DNA of 14,166 nucleotides from an uncultured Collinsella sp. Lineage in GTDB: Bacteria > Actinomycetota > Coriobacteriia > Coriobacteriales > Coriobacteriaceae. The position numbers and the translations under genes were made by a program. The stretch spans positions 1-14,166 of the forward strand of contig CATYHY010000027.1 of NCBI GenBank assembly GCA_958407085.1. Direction: 5' to 3'. This document shows, one piece after another, positions 1 to 7,319 of this stretch; position 1 is the stretch's first letter, and the number at the start of each line of letters is the position of its first letter. The notes under the pieces were generated by a model. The model was not told the origin of the DNA and did not search any database. It was given only the letters and a program-made list of their open reading frames with translations.

Positions 1-54
1 ACCCCCAGCCTTGTGCGTGTAAAGCACCTGCGCTAACCGTTGCGCCAATCGCCC
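1..54 (-). tRNA. tRNA-Val (anticodon UAC), 3' end cut by window edge
   Basis: Read on the - strand, the sequence starts GGGCGAT (5' acceptor strand) followed by a GCGC/GCGC D-stem with a GG-containing loop. The anticodon arm has loop TTTACAC (anticodon TAC), and a GGGGG T-stem half reaches the window edge. About 54 of roughly 76 nt are present, so the T-loop and 3' acceptor strand are missing. The top pair of the anticodon stem (27-43) is a G-A mismatch and the other four pairs are good. A -10 box lies just upstream. The type call rests on the anticodon and the layout of the arms; the missing half could not be checked. Confidence 0.85.
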
Positions 55-64
55 GTGCGGAGAG

Positions 65-73
65 AGTATAGCA
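65..73 (-). promoter_or_regulatory. Extended -10 box of the tRNA-Val promoter
   Basis: On the - strand this reads TGC followed by TATACT, an extended -10 element (TGn-TATAAT type). It ends about 10 nt before the tRNA 5' end, the expected distance for a stable-RNA promoter. No convincing -35 hexamer is seen at 16-18 nt, which extended -10 promoters can tolerate. Confidence 0.55.
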
Positions 74-184
74 AAACAATCGCCCCATTCACCTCATATC
101 CATTAAAGGTAACCGGCGCGTGTCACAGCGGAGCTGATTCAGTTGAGATTGCCTGAACATTCCGCCCCTCTTTACGCCCTCGGG

Positions 185-190
185 TATACT
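185..190 (+). promoter_or_regulatory. -10 box (TATACT) of the asnB promoter
   Basis: TATACT lies 51 nt upstream of the asnB start and gives a leader of about 45 nt. There is no recognisable -35 hexamer at the usual spacing, so the call rests on the -10 alone. The 187-bp gap between the divergent tRNA and asnB otherwise shows nothing I can name. Confidence 0.4.
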
Positions 191-241
191 CAAAAGCTAC
201 TGATTCGATTTGATGCCCAGCAACAGCAGAGGGGATAGTAT

Positions 242-2122
242 ATGTGCGGTTTTGTCGGTTTTGTCGGTGGGACGGATAACCAATCCGAGGTGCTCACCAA
301 GATGATGGACCGCATCGTCCATCGCGGTCCCGACATGGGCGGTCAGTTTATCGACGGCCGCGTTGCCCTCGGCTTCCGCCGCCTGTCGATCCTCGACCTG
401 ACCGAGGCTGGCGCCCAACCCATGGCCAACGAGGACGGTAGCGTCGTCATTGTCTTCAACGGCGAGATCTACAACTTCCAAGAACTCCGTTCCGAGCTCG
501 AGGCCAAGGGCTACAAGTTCCACTGCGGCGCCGACACCGAGAGCCTCCTGCACGGCTACGAGGAGTGGGGCGAGGCCGTTCTCGATCGCCTGCGCGGTAT
601 GTACGCCTTCGTCATCTGGGACAAAAAGAAGAACAAGCTTTTTGGCGCCCGCGACATCTTTGGCATCAAGCCGCTCTACTACTATCCCATGGCCGATGCG
701 GGCGACGGCGCTCCGGGCGTGCTCTTTGGTTCCGAGATCAAGAGCTTCCTGGACTACCCGCACTTCCACAAGGCGGTCAACAAAAAGGCTCTGCGTCCGT
801 ACATGACGCTGCAGTATTCGGCAACCGAGGAGACCTTCTTCGAGGGTGTCTACAAGCTGCCGCCGGCGCACTACTTTACCGTCGATATCCCGACCGGCAA
901 GATGAACATCGAGCGTTACTGGGATTGCGATTACTCTGCCGTCGAGAAGCCGTTCGAAGAGTATGTCGATGAGCTGGACGAGGTCGTGCACGAGAGCGTC
1001 GAGGCCCATCGCATCGCCGACGTCAAGGTCGCGTCGTTCCTCTCCGGTGGCGTCGACTCCAGCTACATCGCCGCTTGCCTCATGCCCGACAAGACCTTCT
1101 CGGTGGGCTTTGACTACAAGAACTTCAACGAGACCAACTACGCCAAGGAGCTTTCCGATAAGCTCGGCGTCGAAAACGTTCGCAAGATGATTACCGCCGA
1201 CGAGTTCTTCGGTGCGCTCGAGGACATCCAGTATCACATGGACGAGCCGCAGTCCAACCTGTCTTCCGTGCCGCTGTGGTTCTTGGCCGAGATGGCCCGC
1301 AAGGACGTCACCGTGGTGCTTTCGGGCGAAGGCGCCGACGAACTCTTTGGCGGCTACGCCTACTACGAGGATACGGTCCCGGTGCGCAAGTACAAAAAGA
1401 TGGTGCCGCTGCCCGTCCGTCGCGCGCTCGGTAACCTGGCGCTGCATATGCCGTACTTCAAGGGACATAACTTCCTGGTCAAGGGTGCCGAGATCCCCGA
1501 GAAGTCGTTCCTGGGACAGGCTCTGGTATGGCCGGAGCGCGAGGTCGACGGCGTGCTCAAGCCCGAGTACAACACCGGCGATGGCGCCTTCGAGCTTGCC
1601 GCTCCCATCTATGCGCGCGTGAAGGGTCAGCCCGAGCTGGTCAAGAAGCAGTACCTGGACATGAACATGTGGCTCCCGGGCGACATTCTGCTCAAGGCCG
1701 ACAAGATGTGCATGGCACACTCACTGGAGCTGCGCGTGCCCTTCCTGGACCGCAAAGTCATGGAGTTCGCCGAGCACATTCCCGACCGCTACCGCATCAA
1801 CGAGAACGGCAACAAACAGGTACTCCGCCACGCTGCCAACAAGTCGCTGCCCGATGAGTGGGCCACCCGTCCCAAGGTGGGCTTCCCGGTGCCGATTGTC
1901 TACTGGCTGCGCGAGCAAAAGTGGTACGACTATGTCAAGGAGTACTTCACCGCGCCGTGGGCAAGCGAGTTCTTCGATACCGACGAACTCATGCACCTGC
2001 TCGATCTGCACTTTGCGGGCAAGGGCGATTTCCAGCGCAAGATCTATACGCCGCTCGTGTTCTTGGTGTGGTACAAGCGCTTCTTTATCGACGAGGACCA
2101 GCCCGCTGTTCAGGCTGCCTAG
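242..2122 (+). CDS. asnB: Asparagine synthetase (glutamine-hydrolysing), class B
   Basis: Makes asparagine from aspartate, ATP and glutamine in the cytoplasm. The N-terminal glutamine amidotransferase domain has the nucleophile Cys2 exposed after Met removal (MCGFVGFVGG). It also has HRGPD (27-31), RRLSILDL (46-53) and NGEIYN (73-78), all typical of Ntn-type amidotransferases. The synthetase domain has the ATP-pyrophosphatase loop SGGVDSS (268-274) and LSGEGADELFGGY (about 360-372). At 626 aa it matches the longer asparagine synthetase family rather than the roughly 550-aa E. coli AsnB. The start is fixed by Cys2 and by an AGAGGGG ribosome binding site 6 nt upstream. It has its own -10 box and terminator, so it is probably monocistronic. 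Family certain; a role in amidating something other than free aspartate cannot be excluded from sequence. Confidence 0.96.
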   Translation: MCGFVGFVGGTDNQSEVLTKMMDRIVHRGPDMGGQFIDGRVALGFRRLSILDLTEAGAQPMANEDGSVVIVFNGEIYNFQELRSELEAKGYKFHCGADTESLLHGYEEWGEAVLDRLRGMYAFVIWDKKKNKLFGARDIFGIKPLYYYPMADAGDGAPGVLFGSEIKSFLDYPHFHKAVNKKALRPYMTLQYSATEETFFEGVYKLPPAHYFTVDIPTGKMNIERYWDCDYSAVEKPFEEYVDELDEVVHESVEAHRIADVKVASFLSGGVDSSYIAACLMPDKTFSVGFDYKNFNETNYAKELSDKLGVENVRKMITADEFFGALEDIQYHMDEPQSNLSSVPLWFLAEMARKDVTVVLSGEGADELFGGYAYYEDTVPVRKYKKMVPLPVRRALGNLALHMPYFKGHNFLVKGAEIPEKSFLGQALVWPEREVDGVLKPEYNTGDGAFELAAPIYARVKGQPELVKKQYLDMNMWLPGDILLKADKMCMAHSLELRVPFLDRKVMEFAEHIPDRYRINENGNKQVLRHAANKSLPDEWATRPKVGFPVPIVYWLREQKWYDYVKEYFTAPWASEFFDTDELMHLLDLHFAGKGDFQRKIYTPLVFLVWYKRFFIDEDQPAVQAA

Positions 2123-2147
2123 CCTCGGCTGACGAACGCCTGCGCGT

Positions 2148-2172
2148 AACGGCTCCTCCGGGAGCCGTTTTT
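2148..2172 (+). terminator. Intrinsic terminator of asnB
   Basis: Perfect 9-bp stem AACGGCTCC / GGAGCCGTT with a TCCG loop, running into a five-T tract. It begins 26 nt after the asnB stop. Its T tract overlaps the -35 box of the next promoter, so the asnB unit is separated from the murE unit with no wasted DNA. Confidence 0.9.
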
Positions 2173-2199
2173 GCGTGGGTGCGTTTCAGTTACTATAAA
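2171..2199 (+). promoter_or_regulatory. Promoter of murE
   Basis: TTGCGT (2171-2176), a 17-nt spacer and TATAAA (2194-2199). Transcription would begin near 2206, giving a leader of about 28 nt to the murE ATG at 2234. The -35 sits on the T tract of the asnB terminator. Confidence 0.65.
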
Positions 2200-2233
2200 A
2201 CCGTCCCTGCCAAATGGCTGAGAAAGGTGAAAG

Positions 2234-3796
2234 ATGCACCATTCGGATTCCGCGACCGTGACCACGGTCGATACGCTTGCCAAGCTTCTCGATGTGTGCG
2301 GCGAGCTGCGCGCATCAGAGCAGGTTGACGAGCGTGCCGTGACCGGCTGCTCGTTTGATTCGCGCGCGGTCTCGGCAGGTGACGTGTTCTTCTGCAAAGG
2401 TGCTGCCTTTAAGCCCGCGTTTTTGAGCATGGCGCTCGATGCGGGCGCCGTCGCATTTGTGTGCGAGGAGTCACTGGTCGAGTCTCTGGAGCCGCTGGCG
2501 CAGGAGAGCGGTGCTGCGATGCTGGTTGTTGATAGCGTTCGCACGGCCATGGCCCTGTTGCCGCCGGAGGTCTACGACCGTCCCGACCACGACGTCAAGA
2601 TCGTGGGTATCACCGGTACCAAGGGAAAGACCACGGCCGCTTTTATGCTCCAGTCGATTATCAAAGCGGCGGGCGAGTCCTGCGGCATGATCGGCTCGGT
2701 GAGTACCGACGATGGCATCGAGTGCTACGAGAGCACCAATACTACGCCCGAGGCCCCCGAGGTCTGGCGCCATATCGCCAACTGCCGCACGTCCGGTCGC
2801 CAGTCCATGGTCATGGAGGTTTCGAGCCAGGCGCTCAAGTACCAACGCGTCGAGAATCTGCCGTTTGACGTGGCGTGCTTCCTCAACATCGGCCGCGACC
2901 ACATCTCGCCGATCGAACACCCCACGTTTGAGGATTATTTTGAGAGCAAACTCAGGATCTTTGACCAGGCAAAGACCGCCGTGGTGAATCTAGGCACCGA
3001 AGAGGTTGACCGTGTGCTAGAGGCAGCGTCGACGGCCGAGCGCTTGGTGACCGTTGGCGTCGAGCATCCCGAGGCAAGTCTGTGGGCGAGCGACGTACGC
3101 ATGGTCGGCTTTAGCATCGAGTTCAACTTGCATGGCCTGTGTGCCGACGAGTCCGAGGCGGGGGAGAAGATCCTGCTGGGTATCGCGGGAGACTTTAACG
3201 TGGAGAACGCGCTGGTCGCTATCGCCGCCGCGCGCGAGATCGGCATCGGTATCGAGGCCATCAAGAAGGGCCTCTCCAAACTGCGTGTGCCGGGCCGTAT
3301 GGAGGTCGTGGAGTCGAAGGACGGCCGCGTGATCTGCGTCGTTGACTATGCGCATAACCAGCTTTCGTTCCGTTCGCTTTTCTCGTCGGTCAAGCGCGCG
3401 TTTCCCGCTAGTCCAGTCATTGCGGTGTTTGGCGCTGCCGGCGGCAAGGCGCAGGAGCGCCGCGAGCAGCTTCCGCGCGAGGCCGCACCATATTCCGACC
3501 TGATGATCTTTACGAACGAGGATCCAGCTCACGAGGACCCGATGAAGGTCTGTCGCGAGCTTGCCGAGCATGTTCCCGACGATACGCCGAACAAGATCAT
3601 CCTCGATCGCGAAGCCGCTGTGCATGCGGCGTTCAAGGCGGCGCGCGAGGAGTACGTCAACCCCGATGCTCCCACCATTGTCTTGCTGCTGGCAAAGGGT
3701 GACGAGGAGCTCATGCACGTGGGCGACGAGTTCGTGCCCATCGAGAGCGACCTTTCGCTGGCCAATCGCCTGATCGATGTTACCCAGTTTGACTAA
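2234..3796 (+). CDS. murE: UDP-N-acetylmuramoyl-tripeptide synthetase MurE, probably L-lysine or L-ornithine type
   Basis: Cytoplasmic Mur ligase that adds the third amino acid to UDP-MurNAc-L-Ala-D-Glu during peptidoglycan precursor synthesis. Seen: an N-terminal UDP-binding domain (to about 115), ATP loop GITGTKGKTTA (125-135), EVSSQAL (195-201), the DH-containing segment NIGRDHISPIEH (218-229), the likely carbamylated lysine K239 in FESKL, and VDYAHN (370-375). The C-terminal amino-acid-binding site reads NEDPAHEDP (428-436) where diaminopimelate-adding enzymes have DNPR. The arginine that contacts the second carboxylate is replaced by alanine, as in the DNPA of Lys-type enzymes. Length 520 aa is normal. 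The start is supported by AGAAAGGTGA just upstream. It leads a long same-strand run that also contains murI. Family very sure; added residue inferred. Confidence 0.95.
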   Translation: MHHSDSATVTTVDTLAKLLDVCGELRASEQVDERAVTGCSFDSRAVSAGDVFFCKGAAFKPAFLSMALDAGAVAFVCEESLVESLEPLAQESGAAMLVVDSVRTAMALLPPEVYDRPDHDVKIVGITGTKGKTTAAFMLQSIIKAAGESCGMIGSVSTDDGIECYESTNTTPEAPEVWRHIANCRTSGRQSMVMEVSSQALKYQRVENLPFDVACFLNIGRDHISPIEHPTFEDYFESKLRIFDQAKTAVVNLGTEEVDRVLEAASTAERLVTVGVEHPEASLWASDVRMVGFSIEFNLHGLCADESEAGEKILLGIAGDFNVENALVAIAAAREIGIGIEAIKKGLSKLRVPGRMEVVESKDGRVICVVDYAHNQLSFRSLFSSVKRAFPASPVIAVFGAAGGKAQERREQLPREAAPYSDLMIFTNEDPAHEDPMKVCRELAEHVPDDTPNKIILDREAAVHAAFKAAREEYVNPDAPTIVLLLAKGDEELMHVGDEFVPIESDLSLANRLIDVTQFD

Positions 3797-3807
3797 TGAA
3801 CCATGAT

Positions 3808-3836
3808 GGCGGCGGCGCCCTGAGTGCGCTGTCGCC
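3808..3836 (+). terminator. Hairpin without T tract between murE and the HAD gene
   Basis: 11-bp stem (3808-3818 with 3826-3836, two G-U pairs) closing a CCTGAGT loop, 12 nt after the murE stop. No run of T follows. It could be a U-less terminator, a processing site or a 3' stabiliser. Function is not shown by the sequence. Confidence 0.35.
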
Positions 3837-3894
3837 ATAAGCGTGTTCCCTCAATCAAAACATGCCGTCCAAGTCCAAACCCTTCTACGTAAAC

Positions 3895-3898
3895 GGAG
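3895..3898 (+). promoter_or_regulatory. Ribosome binding site that decides the HAD gene start
   Basis: GGAG lies 5 nt before the ATG at 3904. The in-frame ATG at 3862 has only a purine-poor stretch before it, so the downstream start is preferred. Confidence 0.7.
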
Positions 3899-3903
3899 TA
3901 ACC

Positions 3904-4815
3904 ATGTCCCACAATACCCTGCCGACCGTCGCTGAGCTTTCGGGCGAGATGCGCGAGCGCTTGGCCAAGGTCAAATACGTCTTTACCGACCTGGATGCCA
4001 CGATGCTTGCACCCGGCTCGTGCTTGCTGCGCGACAACGACGGCAACCCCTCGACCAAACTCGTCGAGGCCGTCGTGGCGCTCGCTCGTGCTGGCATTCA
4101 GGTGGTTCCCACCTCGGGCCGCAACCGTACCATGATCCACGAGGACGCGCGCGTGCTCGGCCTCAACTCCTACATTGGTGAGATGGGCGGCCTGGTTATG
4201 TACGACCTCAAGGCCAACGATTGGGAGTATCTGACCGGCGACATGCCTTACGACCCCGTCTGCGGCCTTACTCCGCACCAGGTGATCGAGCAGACCGGCG
4301 TGTGCGAGAAGATCCTCGCCCGCTGGCCGCACAAGATCGAGTATCACAACGACATGTCGACCGGCTACAAGTACCGCGAGGTCACCGTCGGCATGCGCGG
4401 CGATGTGCCCGACAATGAGGTCCAGGCCATCCTGGACGAGGCCGGCTGCGGCCTGGTGTGGGCCTGTAACGGTCACCTGACGCATCTGTCCAAGCCGACG
4501 ACGCTCGAGCTCGATCGCGTCGAGGACGGTCGCGCATTCAACATCAACCCCGCGGGCCTCAACAAAGGCGTCGCCATTGCGCGCTTCTGCGAGCACCTGG
4601 GGATCGAGCGCGAGGAGACGCTCGCGCTCGGCGACTCCGAGTCCGACTTCTACATGGCCGATCACGTGGGCACGTTCTGCCTGGTCGAGAATGGCCTGAC
4701 GAGCGCCGGCGCGCCCGAGTTCCTGGCTGCTTGCGAGAACGCTTTCGTTACGCGTGGCAAAATTGTCGACGGTTGGGCGGCGACGGCAGAGCTGCTGGTC
4801 GCGGCGCGTTCGTAG
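3904..4815 (+). CDS. HAD-superfamily phosphatase, Cof/class IIB type, substrate unknown
   Basis: Soluble haloacid dehalogenase-type hydrolase of 303 aa. The four HAD motifs are present: I, FTDLDAT (27-33) with nucleophile D29 and acid/base D31; II, PTSGR (69-73); III, K221 in NKGVAIARF; IV, GDSESD (243-248). A large insertion between motifs II and III (about 75-215) is the C2 cap of class IIB enzymes, which usually act on sugar phosphates or related small phosphoesters. The start at 3904 follows GGAG; an upstream in-frame ATG at 3862 would add 14 residues but lacks a ribosome binding site. It lies between murE and murI, which could hint at a cell-wall precursor or clean-up role. That is inference from neighbours only. 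Confidence 0.88.
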   Translation: MSHNTLPTVAELSGEMRERLAKVKYVFTDLDATMLAPGSCLLRDNDGNPSTKLVEAVVALARAGIQVVPTSGRNRTMIHEDARVLGLNSYIGEMGGLVMYDLKANDWEYLTGDMPYDPVCGLTPHQVIEQTGVCEKILARWPHKIEYHNDMSTGYKYREVTVGMRGDVPDNEVQAILDEAGCGLVWACNGHLTHLSKPTTLELDRVEDGRAFNINPAGLNKGVAIARFCEHLGIEREETLALGDSESDFYMADHVGTFCLVENGLTSAGAPEFLAACENAFVTRGKIVDGWAATAELLVAARS

Positions 4816-4866
4816 CGCGCCGCCGCCGCACTTGGACATGTCTTTTCGAGAGAGACTGGTGAGGTA

Positions 4867-5751
4867 ATGTCCGATATCGAGAATCCGGCAGGCGACACGC
4901 GCCCGATTGGCGTGTTCGATTCTGGTTTGGGCGGTCTGACGGTTGCGCGCGCCATCGCGACGGCGCTGCCGCACGAGTCCGTCTACTACTTTGGCGACAC
5001 CAAACGCTGCCCCTACGGCACGCGCACCGAGGATGAGGTGCGCTCGTTTGCGTTGCAGGCGGGTCGTTGGCTTTCGAAGCACGACGTCAAGATTATGGTC
5101 ATCGCCTGCAACACGGCGACCGCTGCGGCCTTGCGTCTGGCCCAGCAGGTGCTCGACGTTCCCGTGATCGGTGTGATCGCGCCGGGTGCCCGTGCAGCAA
5201 TCAACAGCACGCGTACGCGTCGCGTGGGCGTGCTCGCCACCAACCTCACCATTCGCTCGGGCGCCTACACGCGCGCCATTCAGGATCTGGATGCCGGCGT
5301 CGATGTATACGGCTGTCCTGCCTCGAGCTTTGTCGAGGTTGTCGAACACGAGCTCGCCTCGGGTGCACATCTGCAGGAACAGTGGCTTGAGAACGAGGAC
5401 ATCTTCGATACGCCTGCCGTGCGTGCGCTGGTGGGTGCCACGGTTGAGCCGCTGCGCGACCACGGTATCGATACCGTGGTGCTCGGCTGTACGCATTTTC
5501 CGCTGTTGGTGGGACCTATCCGGCATGCGCTGGGGCCTGGGGTGCGCGTCGTGAGTTCCGCCGAGGAGACCACGCGCGAGCTGACCGATATCCTCACGCG
5601 CCGCGAGCAGCTGGCGGGCGACGCCGCCGAGCCGCAGCATCGTTTTGCCACGACGGCCGATAACATTGCCGAGTTTGCGGTGGCGGGCAGCTTTATCTTT
5701 GGACAGCCGCTCAAGAGCATCGAACATATCGATATCGATGAGCTGAAATAG
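4867..5751 (+). CDS. murI: Glutamate racemase
   Basis: Interconverts L- and D-glutamate, supplying the D-Glu that MurD adds to the peptidoglycan stem. It is a cofactor-independent enzyme with two catalytic cysteines. Seen: IGVFDSGLGGLTV (14-26) with the D-S substrate-binding pair, YFGDTKRCPYG (41-51), ACNTA with C81, the GVIAPGA segment (102-108), and GCTHFPLL with C208. Length 294 aa is slightly above the usual 265-275 because of a short N-terminal lead. Start supported by GGTGAGG ending 2 nt before the ATG. It follows the HAD gene by 51 bp with no terminator between, so co-transcription with murE is likely and fits their joint role in wall synthesis. Confidence 0.96.
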   Translation: MSDIENPAGDTRPIGVFDSGLGGLTVARAIATALPHESVYYFGDTKRCPYGTRTEDEVRSFALQAGRWLSKHDVKIMVIACNTATAAALRLAQQVLDVPVIGVIAPGARAAINSTRTRRVGVLATNLTIRSGAYTRAIQDLDAGVDVYGCPASSFVEVVEHELASGAHLQEQWLENEDIFDTPAVRALVGATVEPLRDHGIDTVVLGCTHFPLLVGPIRHALGPGVRVVSSAEETTRELTDILTRREQLAGDAAEPQHRFATTADNIAEFAVAGSFIFGQPLKSIEHIDIDELK

Positions 5752-5805
5752 ATGTAAGGCAGCCGCCAAAGCCTTCGCCACATCTTTTGCCGAAAGGAAA
5801 TTTCT

Positions 5806-6531
5806 ATGGAGTACATGCAGGTCAACCGCGCCAACGGTCGCGCCGCCAACGAGTTGCGCCCCGTTAAGCTCACCCGTGGTGTCATGAAGCACGCCCACGG
5901 CTCGTGTTTGGCCGAGTTCGGCGACACGCGCGTGCTGTGTGCCGCCACTATCGAGGAGGGCGTGCCGGGCTGGCGAAAAGGAGCTAAGGCCGGCTGGGTG
6001 ACCGCGGAATACGCCATGCTGCCGGCGTCGACCGGCAAGCGCTGCAAGCGCGAGCACGCCAACCGCAAGGGTCGCTCCATGGAGATCGAGCGCCTCATTG
6101 GCCGCAGCCTGCGTACCGTCGTCAACATGAAGGCGCTCGGCGAGTACACCGTCACCGTTGACTGCGATGTGATTCAGGCCGATGGCGGCACGCGTACAGC
6201 GAGCATCACCGGCGCCTGGGTGGCGCTGCACGACGCCCTCGCCATGTGGGTCGAGGCGGGCAAGATCGAGCGCATCCCGCTTATCGGCCAGGTGGCTGCC
6301 ATCTCCATGGGCGTTGTCGACGGCAATACGCTGCTTGACCTCGATTATTCCGAGGACAGCCATGCCGAGGTCGACATGAACCTCGTCGCCACCGACACCG
6401 GTGAGATGATCGAGCTCCAGGGTACCGGCGAGCAGGCGCCCTTCGACCGCAAACGCCTCAACGCTCTGCTCGACCTGGGCGACAAGGGTATCGCCGAGCT
6501 CATCGAGCTTCAGCGCCAAGCCCTCGCCTAA
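5806..6531 (+). CDS. rph: Ribonuclease PH
   Basis: Phosphate-dependent 3'-5' exoribonuclease that trims tRNA 3' ends; acts as a ring-shaped hexamer in the cytoplasm. The whole 241-aa protein fits the family: GWVTAEYAMLPAST (63-76), the basic stretch RKGRSMEIERLIGRSLR (87-103), phosphate-binding GGTRTASITGAW (127-138) and the metal-binding segment LDLDYSEDSHAEVDMN (177-192). The N-terminal signature, usually D-G-R-x-x-D-E-L-R-P-V, reads NGRAANELRPV (10-20), so both aspartates are asparagine; the rest looks intact. AAAGGA 7 nt upstream supports the ATG at 5806. It is preceded by murI at 54 bp and followed by rdgB, a pairing common in many bacteria. Confidence 0.96.
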   Translation: MEYMQVNRANGRAANELRPVKLTRGVMKHAHGSCLAEFGDTRVLCAATIEEGVPGWRKGAKAGWVTAEYAMLPASTGKRCKREHANRKGRSMEIERLIGRSLRTVVNMKALGEYTVTVDCDVIQADGGTRTASITGAWVALHDALAMWVEAGKIERIPLIGQVAAISMGVVDGNTLLDLDYSEDSHAEVDMNLVATDTGEMIELQGTGEQAPFDRKRLNALLDLGDKGIAELIELQRQALA

Positions 6532-6572
6532 CCTGCCAAAAAGGGACAGGTTTATTTTGGTAGGTTTTATTT
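6531..6572 (+). terminator. Terminator-like, REP-like hairpin between rph and rdgB
   Basis: ACCTGCCAAAA (6531-6541) pairs over 11 bp, with one G-U, to TTTTGGTAGGT (6555-6565). The 13-nt loop contains GGGACAGG and a T-rich tail TTTATTT follows. The left arm begins on the last base of the rph stop. Shape and tail fit an intrinsic terminator. The GGGACAGG core also recalls the REP-like units after lysS. The remaining 100 bp to rdgB hold only weak G-rich pairing and no clear promoter. Confidence 0.5.
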
Positions 6573-6674
6573 GCGGAGACGTCTAGACACAAGACTGCCG
6601 TTGATTGAGAGGGGAGAGGCGGAGGCCCTCGTTGCCCTCGGCGCGGCATTGATATAGAGACAAGGAGGCCAGTC

Positions 6675-7316
6675 ATGGCACTTGAGAAGATTGACATCGA
6701 CACCCTTGACCCGGCGGCGACCATCGTCGTGGCAACTGGAAACGCTCATAAGCTCACCGAGATCGAGGCCATTTTGGGCAAGGTCATGCCCGAGGTGCGC
6801 TTTGTGGCGCTCGGCCAGCTGGGCGATTTTGAGGACCCCGAGGAAAACGGCACGACGTTTTTGGAGAACGCCATCATCAAGGCCCAAGCCGCGGTCGAAG
6901 AGACGGGGCTCATGGCCATTGCCGACGATTCGGGCTTGGTCGTTGATGCCCTGGACGGCGAGCCGGGCGTGTATAGCGCGCGCTATGCGGGCGTGCACGG
7001 CGACGATGCCGCCAACAACGCCAAGCTGCTCGTTAACCTGGAAGGCGTGGCCGACGAGGATCGCACCGCGCGCTTTATGAGCGTCGTTGCGCTCATCGAC
7101 ACGGACGGTTTGGTCACCTATGGTGAGGGCGCCTGCGAGGGCACTATCGCACACGAGGGCCGCGGCGATCACGGCTTTGGCTACGACCCGCTGTTCCTGC
7201 CGGTCGACACGCCGGGCAAGACCATGGCCGAGCTGACGGCTGACGAGAAGAACGCCATCAGCCATCGTTTCCACGCGCTCGAGCATCTGTCCGCCAAGCT
7301 GACGGGCGAGGAGTAG
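6675..7316 (+). CDS. rdgB: XTP/dITP diphosphatase (Ham1/RdgB family)
   Basis: Hydrolyses non-canonical purine nucleotides (XTP, ITP, dITP) to monophosphates plus pyrophosphate, keeping them out of DNA and RNA. Seen: the signature TGNAHKLTE (21-29, T/S-x-N-x-x-K-x-x-E), the active-site DDSG (84-87) followed by EPGVYSARYAG (96-106), GFGYDPLF (167-174) and the base-binding SHR (197-199). Length 213 aa is about 15 residues over E. coli RdgB because of a short N-terminal lead. A strong AAGGAGG stands 6 nt before the ATG. It follows rph after a 143-bp gap containing a hairpin, and lies 3 bp before dtd, so rdgB and dtd are surely co-transcribed. Confidence 0.95.
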   Translation: MALEKIDIDTLDPAATIVVATGNAHKLTEIEAILGKVMPEVRFVALGQLGDFEDPEENGTTFLENAIIKAQAAVEETGLMAIADDSGLVVDALDGEPGVYSARYAGVHGDDAANNAKLLVNLEGVADEDRTARFMSVVALIDTDGLVTYGEGACEGTIAHEGRGDHGFGYDPLFLPVDTPGKTMAELTADEKNAISHRFHALEHLSAKLTGEE

Positions 7317-7319
7317 GCC

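Noticed and set aside
197..1720. A 507-codon open frame on the - strand opposite asnB
   Set aside because: Antisense of a certain gene, same His/Val/Leu-rich composition as other shadows, and it crosses the asnB promoter region.
3862..3903. Earlier ATG for the HAD gene
   Set aside because: No ribosome binding site, and the 14 added residues do not look like part of the HAD fold.
3793..6519. A 908-codon open frame on the - strand opposite the HAD gene, murI and rph
   Set aside because: All three + strand genes have clear family motifs and ribosome binding sites. The opposite frame has Val/Ala/Arg/His-rich sequence typical of the antisense of GC-rich genes, with no recognisable domain.
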